Of a stretch of DNA of 16,446 bases, positions 7,003-14,264 are shown piece after piece. Source of the stretch: Lentimicrobiaceae bacterium. GTDB lineage: Bacteria; Bacteroidota; Bacteroidia; Bacteroidales; WCHB1-69. Every line of letters begins with the position of its first letter. Position 1 is the stretch's first letter. The position numbers were made by a program, and so were the translations under genes. Below the pieces are notes generated by a model. It worked only from the letters and a program-made list of their open reading frames with translations, had not been told where the DNA came from and did no database searches. The stretch covers positions 1-16,446 of the forward strand of contig WRNX01000017.1 in NCBI GenBank assembly GCA_009776395.1, written 5' to 3'.

Positions 7003-7011
7003 GCAAAGATA
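7003..7011 (-). promoter_or_regulatory. Bacteroidota -7 promoter element for the small RNA / rpmD block
   Basis: The minus strand reads TATCTTTGC, an exact match to the TAnnTTTG -7 consensus. The -33 region (CTCTTTTCG, around 7034-7026) is only TTTG-like. The expected transcription start, about 5-7 bases downstream, falls near 6998, exactly where the 5' strand of the RNA closing stem begins. Confidence 0.6.
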
Positions 7012-7050
7012 GAAAATATTTGATACGAAAAGAGTTAAAGAAAATTATTT

Positions 7051-7058
7051 TACATTTG
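7051..7058 (+). promoter_or_regulatory. -7 promoter element for the kinase/RapZ fusion gene
   Basis: TACATTTG matches TAnnTTTG and lies 19 bases before the ATG at 7078, giving a very short leader. No clean -33 TTTG is seen at the right distance. It is divergent from the promoter at 7003-7011, about 40 bases away. Confidence 0.4.
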
Positions 7059-7077
7059 CCAAATTTTTCTAAAAACA

Positions 7078-8490
7078 ATGAATCTTATCGAACAAACTCT
7101 CCTGCATCTTGCCCAACAAACAAATCTAAATTTTTGTCGCATTGAAAAATTACCACAATCAGGCTCAAACCGACAGTATTTTAGAATCTTTACCGAAAAT
7201 GAATCCATTATTGGAGTTTTTAATAATGATGAAAAAGAAAACAATGCTTTTTTCTCTTTTACAAACTTCTTTTTATCGCAAAATATTAATGTTGCTAAAA
7301 TCATCGCCATAGATGAAACACAGCAGTATTATCTATTGGAAGATCTAAGGGATGAAACTTTGTTTTCGTTTTTAACCACCCATAGAAAGAATGAAATAAT
7401 TGATGAAAAAGTATTATTCTTTTATAAAAAAGTGTTGCAACAACTTCCTGTCCTGCAACTTTCAGGAAAGAAAGGTATTGATTTTTCCGTTTGTTATCCA
7501 CGCTGCGCTTTTGATAAACAATCTATGCTGTGGGATTTAAACTATTTTAAATACTACTTTTTAAAATTGGCGAATATTCCTTTTGATGAACAACTATTAG
7601 AAGATGATTTTCATCGTTTTATAGATTTTCTTTCAGAACCGGATAGCGATTATTTTATGTTTCGCGATTTTCAGTCTCGGAATATTATGATATCTAATAA
7701 CGAACCTTATTTTATAGATTATCAAGGAGGTAGAAAAGGATCTTTGCAATACGACTTAGCCTCTTTGTTGTATGATGGAAAAGCCGACTTGCCGGAAGAA
7801 TTGAGAGAGGAATTATTGAATTATTATTTGGAACAACTTTCAAAACATATTTATGTTAATAAAGATGAATTTTTTAAATACTATCACGGGTTTGTATTGA
7901 TTCGTATTTTGCAGGCGTTGGGCGCCTATGGTTTTAGAGGTTATTATGAAAAAAAATCACACTTTTTATTAAGCATCCCGTATGCTATAAATAATTTGAA
8001 ATATCTGCTGAACAAGGTTGAGTTTAGTTCCAAAATTCCTACATTAATCCATGTTATTCAAAAAATTACAGAAATTGAATTGGTTACATTATCTTTTCCT
8101 GAAAATACGCTTACGGTGTCTATTAACAGTTTTTCTTACAAAAATGGGATTCCGCAAGATATGAGTTCAAACGGAGGCGGTTTTGTATTCGATTGTCGCG
8201 CTCTACCCAATCCAGGACGTTTTCCTGATTACAAAAATGCTACAGGAAAAGATAAAAGTGTAATTGATTATTTGGAAAGTTTTGAAGAAGTTAAACGATT
8301 TAATGAACTAACTACTCAACTTATTTCGCAATCGGTGGATAATTATTTGGAGCGTAATTTTTCACATCTTATGGTAAATTTTGGTTGCACGGGAGGACAG
8401 CACCGCTCCGTTTATTTTGCAGAAAAATTAACAAAATTTCTTAAAAAGAGATATCCGAAAGTGAATGTGATGCTAAAGCATAGAGAATAG
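7078..8490 (+). CDS. AmgK-like small-molecule phosphotransferase fused to a RapZ C-terminal domain
   Basis: A 470-residue cytosolic protein of two parts. Residues about 1-315 follow the aminoglycoside-phosphotransferase/choline-kinase fold (COG3178, which includes the amino-sugar kinase AmgK). SGSNRQYFRI (28-37) is the nucleotide loop, FRDFQSRNI (195-203) the catalytic loop with Asp197 and Asn202, and IDYQGG (213-218) the metal-binding Asp214, followed by YDLASLLYD. Residues about 335-470 match the C-terminal domain of RapZ/YvcJ: FDCRALPNPGR (371-381), GCTGGQHRSVY (437-447) and the final VMLKHRE. RapZ's own P-loop ATPase half is absent. In E. coli the RapZ C-domain binds glucosamine-6-phosphate and RNA. 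A kinase joined to an amino-sugar sensor suggests a role in cell-wall sugar recycling or sensing, which is inference. It should not be called RapZ or a resistance gene. The stop overlaps a shared terminator. Confidence 0.85.
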   Translation: MNLIEQTLLHLAQQTNLNFCRIEKLPQSGSNRQYFRIFTENESIIGVFNNDEKENNAFFSFTNFFLSQNINVAKIIAIDETQQYYLLEDLRDETLFSFLTTHRKNEIIDEKVLFFYKKVLQQLPVLQLSGKKGIDFSVCYPRCAFDKQSMLWDLNYFKYYFLKLANIPFDEQLLEDDFHRFIDFLSEPDSDYFMFRDFQSRNIMISNNEPYFIDYQGGRKGSLQYDLASLLYDGKADLPEELREELLNYYLEQLSKHIYVNKDEFFKYYHGFVLIRILQALGAYGFRGYYEKKSHFLLSIPYAINNLKYLLNKVEFSSKIPTLIHVIQKITEIELVTLSFPENTLTVSINSFSYKNGIPQDMSSNGGGFVFDCRALPNPGRFPDYKNATGKDKSVIDYLESFEEVKRFNELTTQLISQSVDNYLERNFSHLMVNFGCTGGQHRSVYFAEKLTKFLKKRYPKVNVMLKHRE

Positions 8491-8510
8491 TTTTTTACCA
8501 AACTATTTTT
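8486..8510. terminator. Bidirectional terminator overlapping two stop codons
   Basis: AATAGTTT (8486-8493) and AAACTATT (8500-8507) form a perfect 8-bp stem with loop TTTACC, followed by TTT. The left arm holds the kinase TAG stop (8488-8490). The loop and right arm hold the endonuclease's last codons and TAA (8495-8497). The convergent genes are only 4 bases apart, so one hairpin serves both. Confidence 0.55.
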
Positions 8511-9550
8511 CCGGCATAATCACCAATCTTTATTATGTAAACACCTTTATTCAAATGTTCTAAAGATATAAAATTGTGGTTTAACGATGTGCATAAAACA
8601 TGTTGTCCAACAACCGAATAGATATCAATCTTTGCATCTGGTGCAGCGCCATCAATGTAGATACCGTTGTGATTTTTTGAGATTCTAATATTAGATTTTT
8701 CTTCATGATTTGATATTCCAATGTTTGGCTTCCATGCAACATCTTGAAGATTTCCCCAAATATGTTCCACCAATTCAGGATAATCAATAAAAGGATTGCG
8801 ATTGTTTTGAATACCGTAAACCGCATTATTCCTGCTCATCTCTTTTTGACCGACAACATCATTACGATGCCATTTTAAAAAGAGATTGATAGCATAATCT
8901 GTTAAATCGCAAGTAGAATTACCATAAGTAAAAGTGATTCCACCTGCACTGTTTTGTGTGAAATTAATATTTAGATATCGGGTTGCCATGTAAAAATATG
9001 TTCTGGCAAAATCGCCTTTATATTCATCAGTAGGTTCGAAAATCATACCTGTATAACCTGATTCGGAAGCGCCGTTTCCTTTTTTACTGCCATTTTCATA
9101 AGTTTTAACAGGATTATTTGTTTCACCATAAGGATAATCGGCACGTTCGGCATTTACATACTTATCTGTGGGATATAAATGAAACAGATCGGAGTACATG
9201 GGATAATTAGTTCCTCCAAACCAACTGTTAGGAATGGAATGCTCGCGATTGTAGCAGATGCACTCTGATGGTGCGGCGCCTCCTTTATCCTGGTCATCCC
9301 CAAAAGTGAAGGTACAATTAGAGTACATATCCCAGACCTTTCCGTCGGCACGTGCGTCCGTCGTATTAAAGTCTGTCCAAAGATCGCTATACGTTCTTTG
9401 AATATAATCGTTTGAGATTATTTCAGAGAGCGCTATTTTGAGTTCGTTCTGTTTTTTTCCTTCCGCAGCGGAATAATAATAGGGAGGAATTTGTCCATAA
9501 GTTACTGATAGTAGCAGGAATAATAGTAAAAATAGTACGTTTTTTTTCAT
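8495..9550 (-). CDS. Secreted endonuclease I family nuclease with T9SS sorting domain
   Basis: I choose ATG 9550 (351 residues): MKKNVLFLLLFLLL... is a clear signal peptide ending VTYGQ. An open frame runs 50 codons further upstream, but this stretch overlaps the previous gene and would bury the signal peptide. Residues about 25-270 are an endonuclease I (EndA/NucM-type) domain: CYNREHSIPNSWF (99-111) with the catalytic His104, then SDLFHLYPTDKYVNAERADYPYGE (120-143), the paired motif of this metal-dependent nuclease family. Residues about 285-351 form a type A T9SS sorting domain (IYIDG, IDIYSVVGQ, LNKGVYIIKIGDYAGKIV), so it should pass the outer membrane and be released or surface-bound. 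The likely job is degrading extracellular DNA/RNA for nutrients or biofilm remodelling. It sits 47 bases after the ResB-like gene and probably shares its transcript. Confidence 0.92.
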   Translation of the reverse strand: MKKNVLFLLLFLLLSVTYGQIPPYYYSAAEGKKQNELKIALSEIISNDYIQRTYSDLWTDFNTTDARADGKVWDMYSNCTFTFGDDQDKGGAAPSECICYNREHSIPNSWFGGTNYPMYSDLFHLYPTDKYVNAERADYPYGETNNPVKTYENGSKKGNGASESGYTGMIFEPTDEYKGDFARTYFYMATRYLNINFTQNSAGGITFTYGNSTCDLTDYAINLFLKWHRNDVVGQKEMSRNNAVYGIQNNRNPFIDYPELVEHIWGNLQDVAWKPNIGISNHEEKSNIRISKNHNGIYIDGAAPDAKIDIYSVVGQHVLCTSLNHNFISLEHLNKGVYIIKIGDYAGKIVW

Positions 9551-9597
9551 CTGAAGGAAAAAATTTAGCCAAGAAAAAGGGTAAAAAATTATTAATC

Positions 9598-10107
9598 TCA
9601 TAAGGAATAAGTATAGGTTTGATAACTCAAAGAAGACATAATAAAATAAAACATCACCATCCCTACCATCACCAAAATTATTCCTGCCAAAAATAAACAC
9701 TGAAACGGATCATAAACTAATTCAACAACACAATATTCTGGATTTTCAGAATTTTTGTCATCATAACTTATTAGATACAAATCTTGTCCAAAACCCATTT
9801 TATAAGGATGGTTCACCGATATTGAAATTGTTTTTGTTTCGTTATTTTCATTCACATCAATTACTGCCTCAAAACTTTTCGGTTTTCCAGTATCATAATA
9901 TTTTACAATAAATTGGTTTAATGTCAAGGCGTAAGGAACAATTTTAAGTTCGTTGGTTTGGGTAATAAAAACGTTGGTTTTGTCGGTAGTGAGCAACACC
10001 GCCTTACCTCTCCAATTATAAAAATGTCCTAAAATCATAGCTAAAATAATCAGCAAAATTCCAAGATGGGGTAAAATAATTCTTAAATATTTTATTAAAG
10101 ATTTCAT
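9598..10107 (-). CDS. Small ResB-like inner-membrane protein
   Basis: A 169-residue protein with a transmembrane helix at about 11-28, a periplasmic beta-rich domain (30-132) and a second helix at about 136-155. The periplasmic part carries ResB-like features: FIVKYYDTGKPKSFEAVIDV, the VNHP motif (98-101) and the VYDPFQ stretch leading into the last helix. ResB/Ccs1 works with CcsA in system II cytochrome c maturation, handing heme to apocytochromes. This is a reduced form with only two helices. No CcsA or cytochrome gene is next to it, so a role in cytochrome maturation is inference. Its ATG overlaps the amidase TGA (ATGA), so it is translationally coupled to the amidase gene, an unexpected partner. 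Start at 10107 is well supported by the overlap. Confidence 0.7.
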   Translation of the reverse strand: MKSLIKYLRIILPHLGILLIILAMILGHFYNWRGKAVLLTTDKTNVFITQTNELKIVPYALTLNQFIVKYYDTGKPKSFEAVIDVNENNETKTISISVNHPYKMGFGQDLYLISYDDKNSENPEYCVVELVYDPFQCLFLAGIILVMVGMVMFYFIMSSLSYQTYTYSL

Positions 10108-11324
10108 TTCAACAATTCCATTGCTTCTTGAATGGTAATTTTTTGTTCGTTGTGAAACGCCACAATAAACGCATCCGAATATCTCTTTTTCACCTCTCTC
10201 AGTTCAAGTTGCGCATCCGTTAGAGATTGAAAATTACCCACAGTATATTTCCAAACTCCTTTTTCACTGTATTTTTTAACATCTAAAAGCGAGGCAAATT
10301 TTTTATCGGATGTTTTTAAATTATCTTTACTGGTAAAAAACTGTATTCTAAAATAAATATCTGGAACAACGGGTTCCGTGAGATTTACGACTTCTATAAC
10401 ATTTGTAGTATCTGGAATATTTTCGGTTTCAATTTTTGGTTCAATCTGTGGTTCAATCGTTGGTTCAATTGTTGGTTCAATCGTTTGCTCAATTTTTGGC
10501 TCTGCTTTTGTTGCTTTTGGAACAGGTAAATAGGGTTTTTCTGTTCCTTCCATCAAATTTTTATATTCTACAAAAGCGTTGTATAAGCTCACTGCCATGA
10601 TTTCCTGCGCATCTTCGCGAAGCAAATATTTCTCTTCTTCAGCATTTGAAATAAAACCTAATTCCACTAAAATACTGGGCATGGCTACTTTATAGAGTAC
10701 CCAAAATCCCGCTTGCCGAACATTGCGATCAATTAATTTTGTATTATTTACTAAATGATTTTGCACTTTGGAAGCAAAAATGGTTGATTTATTCAGATAA
10801 GCAGAAGAATATAAAGATAAAACAATGTAGGCTTCGGGCGAATTGGGGTCAAAGTTCTGGTAGTTGGTTTCGTAATCTTTTTCCAATAACATATCGGCGT
10901 TCTCTTTTTTGGCAATGGCAAAACTTTCAGCCGATTTTTCCAATCCCATAACAAAAGTTTCTATTCCTGTAGCGCCTTTATTATCAGCAGAATTAGCATG
11001 AATAGAAATAAACAGATCGGCTTTATTTTTATTGGCAATTTCGGCGCGTTTGTAAACTTCAACCGTTTCATCGCTTTTACGGGTATAAATAACGGTAACA
11101 TCGTCAAAATTCTCGGAAATCAATTTTCCCATTTTTAATGCTACTTTAAGGTTAATATCTTTTTCCTTACAAAGCTTTCCCACCGTTCCGGGCATACTTC
11201 CACCGTGACCGGGATCAATTACCACCTTGGAAATTTTATCTTTTACCTGACTAAATGCAGGAATGTTAAAAAAAGTTAATATAAAACATACTAAAAACAA
11301 TCTTTTAATGTTCATAATCTTCAT
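10104..11324 (-). CDS. N-acetylmuramoyl-L-alanine amidase (Amidase_3) with SPOR domain
   Basis: This zinc amidase cleaves the MurNAc-L-Ala bond of peptidoglycan and acts in the periplasm, probably in daughter-cell separation. From ATG 11324 (406 residues) a signal peptide ends IPAFSQ. The open frame continues 13 codons upstream to a TTG that overlaps the likely -7 element, so I reject that start (ATG 11315 is also possible). The Amidase_3 domain spans about 30-255: VVIDPGHGG with His40, Glu55, SIHANSAD with His109, and ILVELGFISN with catalytic Glu221. A low-complexity IEPTIEPTIEP linker (about 277-300) joins a SPOR-like domain (about 322-392, YFRIQFF...YTVGNF...AFIVAF), which binds septal glycan and targets the enzyme to the division site. 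It overlaps the ResB-like gene by 4 bases and is divergent from lptD. Confidence 0.95.
   Translation of the reverse strand: MKIMNIKRLFLVCFILTFFNIPAFSQVKDKISKVVIDPGHGGSMPGTVGKLCKEKDINLKVALKMGKLISENFDDVTVIYTRKSDETVEVYKRAEIANKNKADLFISIHANSADNKGATGIETFVMGLEKSAESFAIAKKENADMLLEKDYETNYQNFDPNSPEAYIVLSLYSSAYLNKSTIFASKVQNHLVNNTKLIDRNVRQAGFWVLYKVAMPSILVELGFISNAEEEKYLLREDAQEIMAVSLYNAFVEYKNLMEGTEKPYLPVPKATKAEPKIEQTIEPTIEPTIEPQIEPKIETENIPDTTNVIEVVNLTEPVVPDIYFRIQFFTSKDNLKTSDKKFASLLDVKKYSEKGVWKYTVGNFQSLTDAQLELREVKKRYSDAFIVAFHNEQKITIQEAMELLK
10428..10499. repeat. 12-bp tandem repeat encoding the amidase linker
   Basis: Six 12-base units, consensus TTCAATCGTTGG (+ strand), run head to tail: 10428, 10440, 10452, 10464, 10476, 10488. 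They encode the I-E-P-T/I-E-Q-T-like tetrapeptides between the catalytic and SPOR domains. The unit is a multiple of three, so copy-number change alters linker length without a frameshift. Confidence 0.85.
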
Positions 11325-11331
11325 AAAATTA

Positions 11332-11339
11332 TATCTTTG
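11332..11339 (+). promoter_or_regulatory. -7 promoter element for lptD
   Basis: TATCTTTG matches TAnnTTTG. The expected start near 11345 leaves a leader of about 50 bases to the TTG at 11396. The -33 region (around 11309-11312, TGTT) is poor. It overlaps the start region of the amidase gene. Confidence 0.5.
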
Positions 11340-11360
11340 CATATTTATTAAGGAAAAACA

Positions 11361-11368
11361 CAAAAATA
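11361..11368 (-). promoter_or_regulatory. -7 promoter element for the amidase operon
   Basis: The minus strand reads TATTTTTG, with TTG exactly 19 bases upstream as a -33 element (centred near 11389). Predicted start is near 11355, leaving about 30 bases to the ATG at 11324. The element lies within the predicted lptD 5' leader. Confidence 0.5.
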
Positions 11369-11395
11369 TTAAATTTTAATCATTTTACAACTACA

Positions 11396-14101
11396 TTGAA
11401 GAAAAAAATATTCTTACGCCATTGTTCAAATCTTTTTCGGGTGAATATTCTTTTGACGTTCATTATATTTTTTATTTTCAATAATTTACACAGTCAAATA
11501 GATACAGCATTTATCCCTGTGGACACTATTTATGAACTTAATGATACAATTTTAATTTCTCAAGACACTATTGTTAATGTATCGGAAGTTGTAGATTCTT
11601 TGGCAACGGACTCGCTTCCACCCAAAAAAAGATTATCTAAAGATGCCTTAGAATCCTCAGTAAAATATATCAGTCAAGATTCAATTATCATTAGTTTAAG
11701 AAATAAAATAATTTTTTTGTTTGAAGAAGCGAAAGCATATTATGAAGATATTGAGTTAAATGCCGCTTTCATGGAGTTTGGATTTGCGAGCAGCGAGTTG
11801 TATGCTTCGGGGGTGGCAGACAGTAGCGGGCATGTTCACGGTCCTCCTGTTTTCAAAGAATCCGGCAGTGAATTTAGTTCTCAGGAAATTCGCTATAATT
11901 TTAATACCAAAAAAGGAAAAGTTACCAAAGTAATTACTAATGAGGGAGATGGTTATGTTCACGGGCATTACGTAAAGCACGTGGATGAAAAAACTTCCTA
12001 CGTTAAAGGAGGACAATATACAACATGTAATTTGGAACATCCTCATTTTCAAATACGTTTTAACAAAGGGAAACTTATACAGGATGAAAAGATTATTACG
12101 GGACCTGCCTATCTCAGTTTTGGCAATGTTCCCTCGCCGTTAGCGCTACCGTTCAGTTATTTTCCTCTTCAAAAAGAGCGCTCTTCGGGAATCGTTATTC
12201 CCCGTATTGGCGAATCGGCAAATCGCGGATTTTATTTTGAAGATTTTGGGTATTACCTGGGAATTAGCGATAATTTTGATTTACTATTATCGGGCGACAT
12301 TACCACGCGCGGAAGCTGGGCGACTAAAGCAAAAGCAAACTATGTGTTCAGATATAAATGCAACGGAACGCTTGAATTAGGATTTGCACAAAATTTTATG
12401 GGTGAGAAAGAAACGCCAAGCAGGTCTCATACAAACGATTTTCGTGTTTTTTGGAAACACAATCAGGATCCAAAATCACACCCTACAACCCGATTTTCAG
12501 CACACGTAAATATTCTCAGTACCACTTATAACAAATACAACCCGTCCACTACAAGCGATTATTTATCCAATCAATTTAACTCTTCCATCAATTTTTCTAC
12601 CAATCTCAAATCGGTTTTCTTTTTCGATGCCGCTCTTTATTATAATCAAAATACCCAATCACGCACTATTGGTATCTCTTTGCCGGATCTTAACATGTCG
12701 GTAAATCAATTTTATCCTTTTCGTAAAAAATTAAAAGCGGGAAAGTTAAAATGGTATGATAACATTTCTTTAAAGTGGAGTTCTCAAATGACAAACAGGA
12801 TTAACACTACCGATACGCTTTTTATGAAGCCGCAGACATGGCAAGAGATGCAATCGGGGATAAAACATAATGTTCCGTTGAATATTCCGGTTAAAGTGGG
12901 AAAAGGATTTAACTGGAATACCAATGCTACTTTTACAGAGATATGGTATTTGCAGCGTGAACCCCAGTTTTTTTCTCTGAAACCGGAAGAAGATACGGTT
13001 GTGCCACACCTTGATCATGTTTTTCAACGCGGTTTTTATGCGTTGCACAATTTGAGTCTATCCACATCATTAACTACCAAGATATATGGGAATTATGCTT
13101 TTAAAAAGGGAGTTTTTCAAGCACGGCATGTGATGTCGCCCGATTTAAGTTTTACTTTAACGCCCAATTTAAGCGGAAACTCTTATGGAACCTATTTTAA
13201 CACAATAACGGGTGAGGAGGTAGAATATTCCTATTTTCCGGGCGCCATTTATGGAGCGGGGACATCTCGTCTGCAAGCCATTACACGCTTTACATTGAAT
13301 AATAATTTAGAATTGAAAGTCAGGTCGAAAAAAGATACGATTACCGGTACGCAAAAGATCACCATTTTTGATAATGTAGGGATCTCTTGCGGGTATGATT
13401 TTGCCGCAGATTCTTTGCATTGGCAACCTTTGACTATCAATGGTCGTACTTCTCTGTTCTCTTTTTTAGATGTTACTTTTGGACTTAGTTTTGATCCATA
13501 TATTATTAATAGTGAGGGTAGAAGAATTAATCAAAAGGAGATAAAAGTGAATCAACGAGCGATGCGGTTTTCGGGATCAGATTTAAGAATTGGGTTAAAT
13601 TGGCGTTTGAACCAAGATTTTTTTAAGAGTAAGAAAAAGACTGAAAACAGTTCAGAGACTACTTCTTCGCAGTCGGAGACTGTTTTTCCGGAAAACAGTT
13701 TGGGCGCAGCGCCCTCCATGCGACCCGATTTTTCAAATCCGTGGAATATTACCATAAACTACACCTTTGCATACATCACTTCAGATAATCTTATCTTTTA
13801 TTCAGGGTTGAGTAATAAAAAATATGATACCAATTTGCTGCAAACCGTTAATATTGCTGTTGATGTGAGTATTACAAGAAAATGGAAAATTCAGGTTACT
13901 ACGGGGTATGATATTCAACAAAAGGATTTCTCATTTACGAACATAAAGATTTACCGTGATTTGCATTGTTGGGAGATGGCGTTGGAATGGATCCCTTTCG
14001 GTTATCAAAAAGGCTGGAAATTTCAAATTAACGTAAAGGCACCTGTTTTACAGGATTTGAAGTATGAAATGAAGCGAGATTTCAGGGATAATTTGTATTG
14101 A
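11396..14101 (+). CDS. lptD: LPS-assembly outer-membrane protein LptD, Bacteroidota type
   Basis: LptD is the outer-membrane translocon subunit that inserts lipopolysaccharide into the outer leaflet. The 901-residue frame begins with TTG at 11396. No ATG lies upstream in frame after the predicted transcription start, and TTG leads directly into a signal peptide (basic KKK, hydrophobic 18-29, ..NNLHSQ). An acidic/Ser/Thr linker (35-90) follows. The OstA/LptA-like beta-jellyroll runs from about 95 to 235, including ELYASGVADSSG and GGQYTTCNLEHPHFQI (205-220). From about 235 a large beta-barrel follows, opening with LPFSYFPLQKERSSGIVIPR (251-270), the typical Bacteroidota LptD entry. The alternating aromatic strand pattern continues to a C-terminal QDLKYEMKRDFRDNLY. 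It is divergent from the amidase gene, a pairing I recall from other Bacteroidota, and is followed by a strong terminator. Confidence 0.9.
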   Translation: MKKKIFLRHCSNLFRVNILLTFIIFFIFNNLHSQIDTAFIPVDTIYELNDTILISQDTIVNVSEVVDSLATDSLPPKKRLSKDALESSVKYISQDSIIISLRNKIIFLFEEAKAYYEDIELNAAFMEFGFASSELYASGVADSSGHVHGPPVFKESGSEFSSQEIRYNFNTKKGKVTKVITNEGDGYVHGHYVKHVDEKTSYVKGGQYTTCNLEHPHFQIRFNKGKLIQDEKIITGPAYLSFGNVPSPLALPFSYFPLQKERSSGIVIPRIGESANRGFYFEDFGYYLGISDNFDLLLSGDITTRGSWATKAKANYVFRYKCNGTLELGFAQNFMGEKETPSRSHTNDFRVFWKHNQDPKSHPTTRFSAHVNILSTTYNKYNPSTTSDYLSNQFNSSINFSTNLKSVFFFDAALYYNQNTQSRTIGISLPDLNMSVNQFYPFRKKLKAGKLKWYDNISLKWSSQMTNRINTTDTLFMKPQTWQEMQSGIKHNVPLNIPVKVGKGFNWNTNATFTEIWYLQREPQFFSLKPEEDTVVPHLDHVFQRGFYALHNLSLSTSLTTKIYGNYAFKKGVFQARHVMSPDLSFTLTPNLSGNSYGTYFNTITGEEVEYSYFPGAIYGAGTSRLQAITRFTLNNNLELKVRSKKDTITGTQKITIFDNVGISCGYDFAADSLHWQPLTINGRTSLFSFLDVTFGLSFDPYIINSEGRRINQKEIKVNQRAMRFSGSDLRIGLNWRLNQDFFKSKKKTENSSETTSSQSETVFPENSLGAAPSMRPDFSNPWNITINYTFAYITSDNLIFYSGLSNKKYDTNLLQTVNIAVDVSITRKWKIQVTTGYDIQQKDFSFTNIKIYRDLHCWEMALEWIPFGYQKGWKFQINVKAPVLQDLKYEMKRDFRDNLY

Positions 14102-14127
14102 TGCCAGTCCACATCTCAACCTCATCA

Positions 14128-14160
14128 AAATAAATGCTGTTTAGCATTTATTTATTATTT
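14128..14160 (+). terminator. Intrinsic terminator of lptD
   Basis: AAATAAATGCT (14128-14138) and AGCATTTATTT (14143-14153) form a perfect 11-bp stem with loop GTTT, followed by ATTATTT. It starts 27 bases after the lptD stop. The rest of 14102-14264 holds the pckA promoter and leader. Confidence 0.75.
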
Positions 14161-14167
14161 AAATTTA

Positions 14168-14200
14168 TTTTGTTTTATTGAATTATTTTATAGATATTTG
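14168..14200 (+). promoter_or_regulatory. Promoter of pckA
   Basis: TTTTG (14168-14172) and GATATTTG (14193-14200) are spaced by 20 bases, fitting the Bacteroidota -33/-7 pattern with one mismatch in the -7. The predicted start near 14206 leaves an AT-rich leader of about 58 bases with no evident riboswitch or hairpin. Confidence 0.45.
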
Positions 14201-14264
14201 CAACTCTTTATTAAGTACATAAAAATTTTTGTAACCAATTAATAATTAATCAATTAATGTCAGT

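Noticed and set aside
6797..7077. tRNA, SRP RNA or a short protein gene upstream of rpmD
   Set aside because: No cloverleaf or TPsiC-like segment, no SRP GGAA-loop motif and no credible start plus frame; the pairing pattern fits a rod-shaped RNA better.
7078..8490. Aminoglycoside resistance gene
   Set aside because: The kinase loop (RDFQSRN) and the RapZ C-domain point to the housekeeping COG3178-like group, not to antibiotic phosphotransferases.
9551..9700. 50-codon N-terminal extension of the endonuclease
   Set aside because: It overlaps the ResB-like gene's end and places the signal peptide internally; ATG 9550 gives a canonical secreted start.
11325..11363. Upstream TTG start of the amidase
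   Set aside because: The codon coincides with the predicted -7 promoter element and the extension precedes a perfectly good signal peptide.
14202..14264. Riboswitch in the pckA leader
   Set aside because: The leader is short, AT-rich and shows no stable paired elements.
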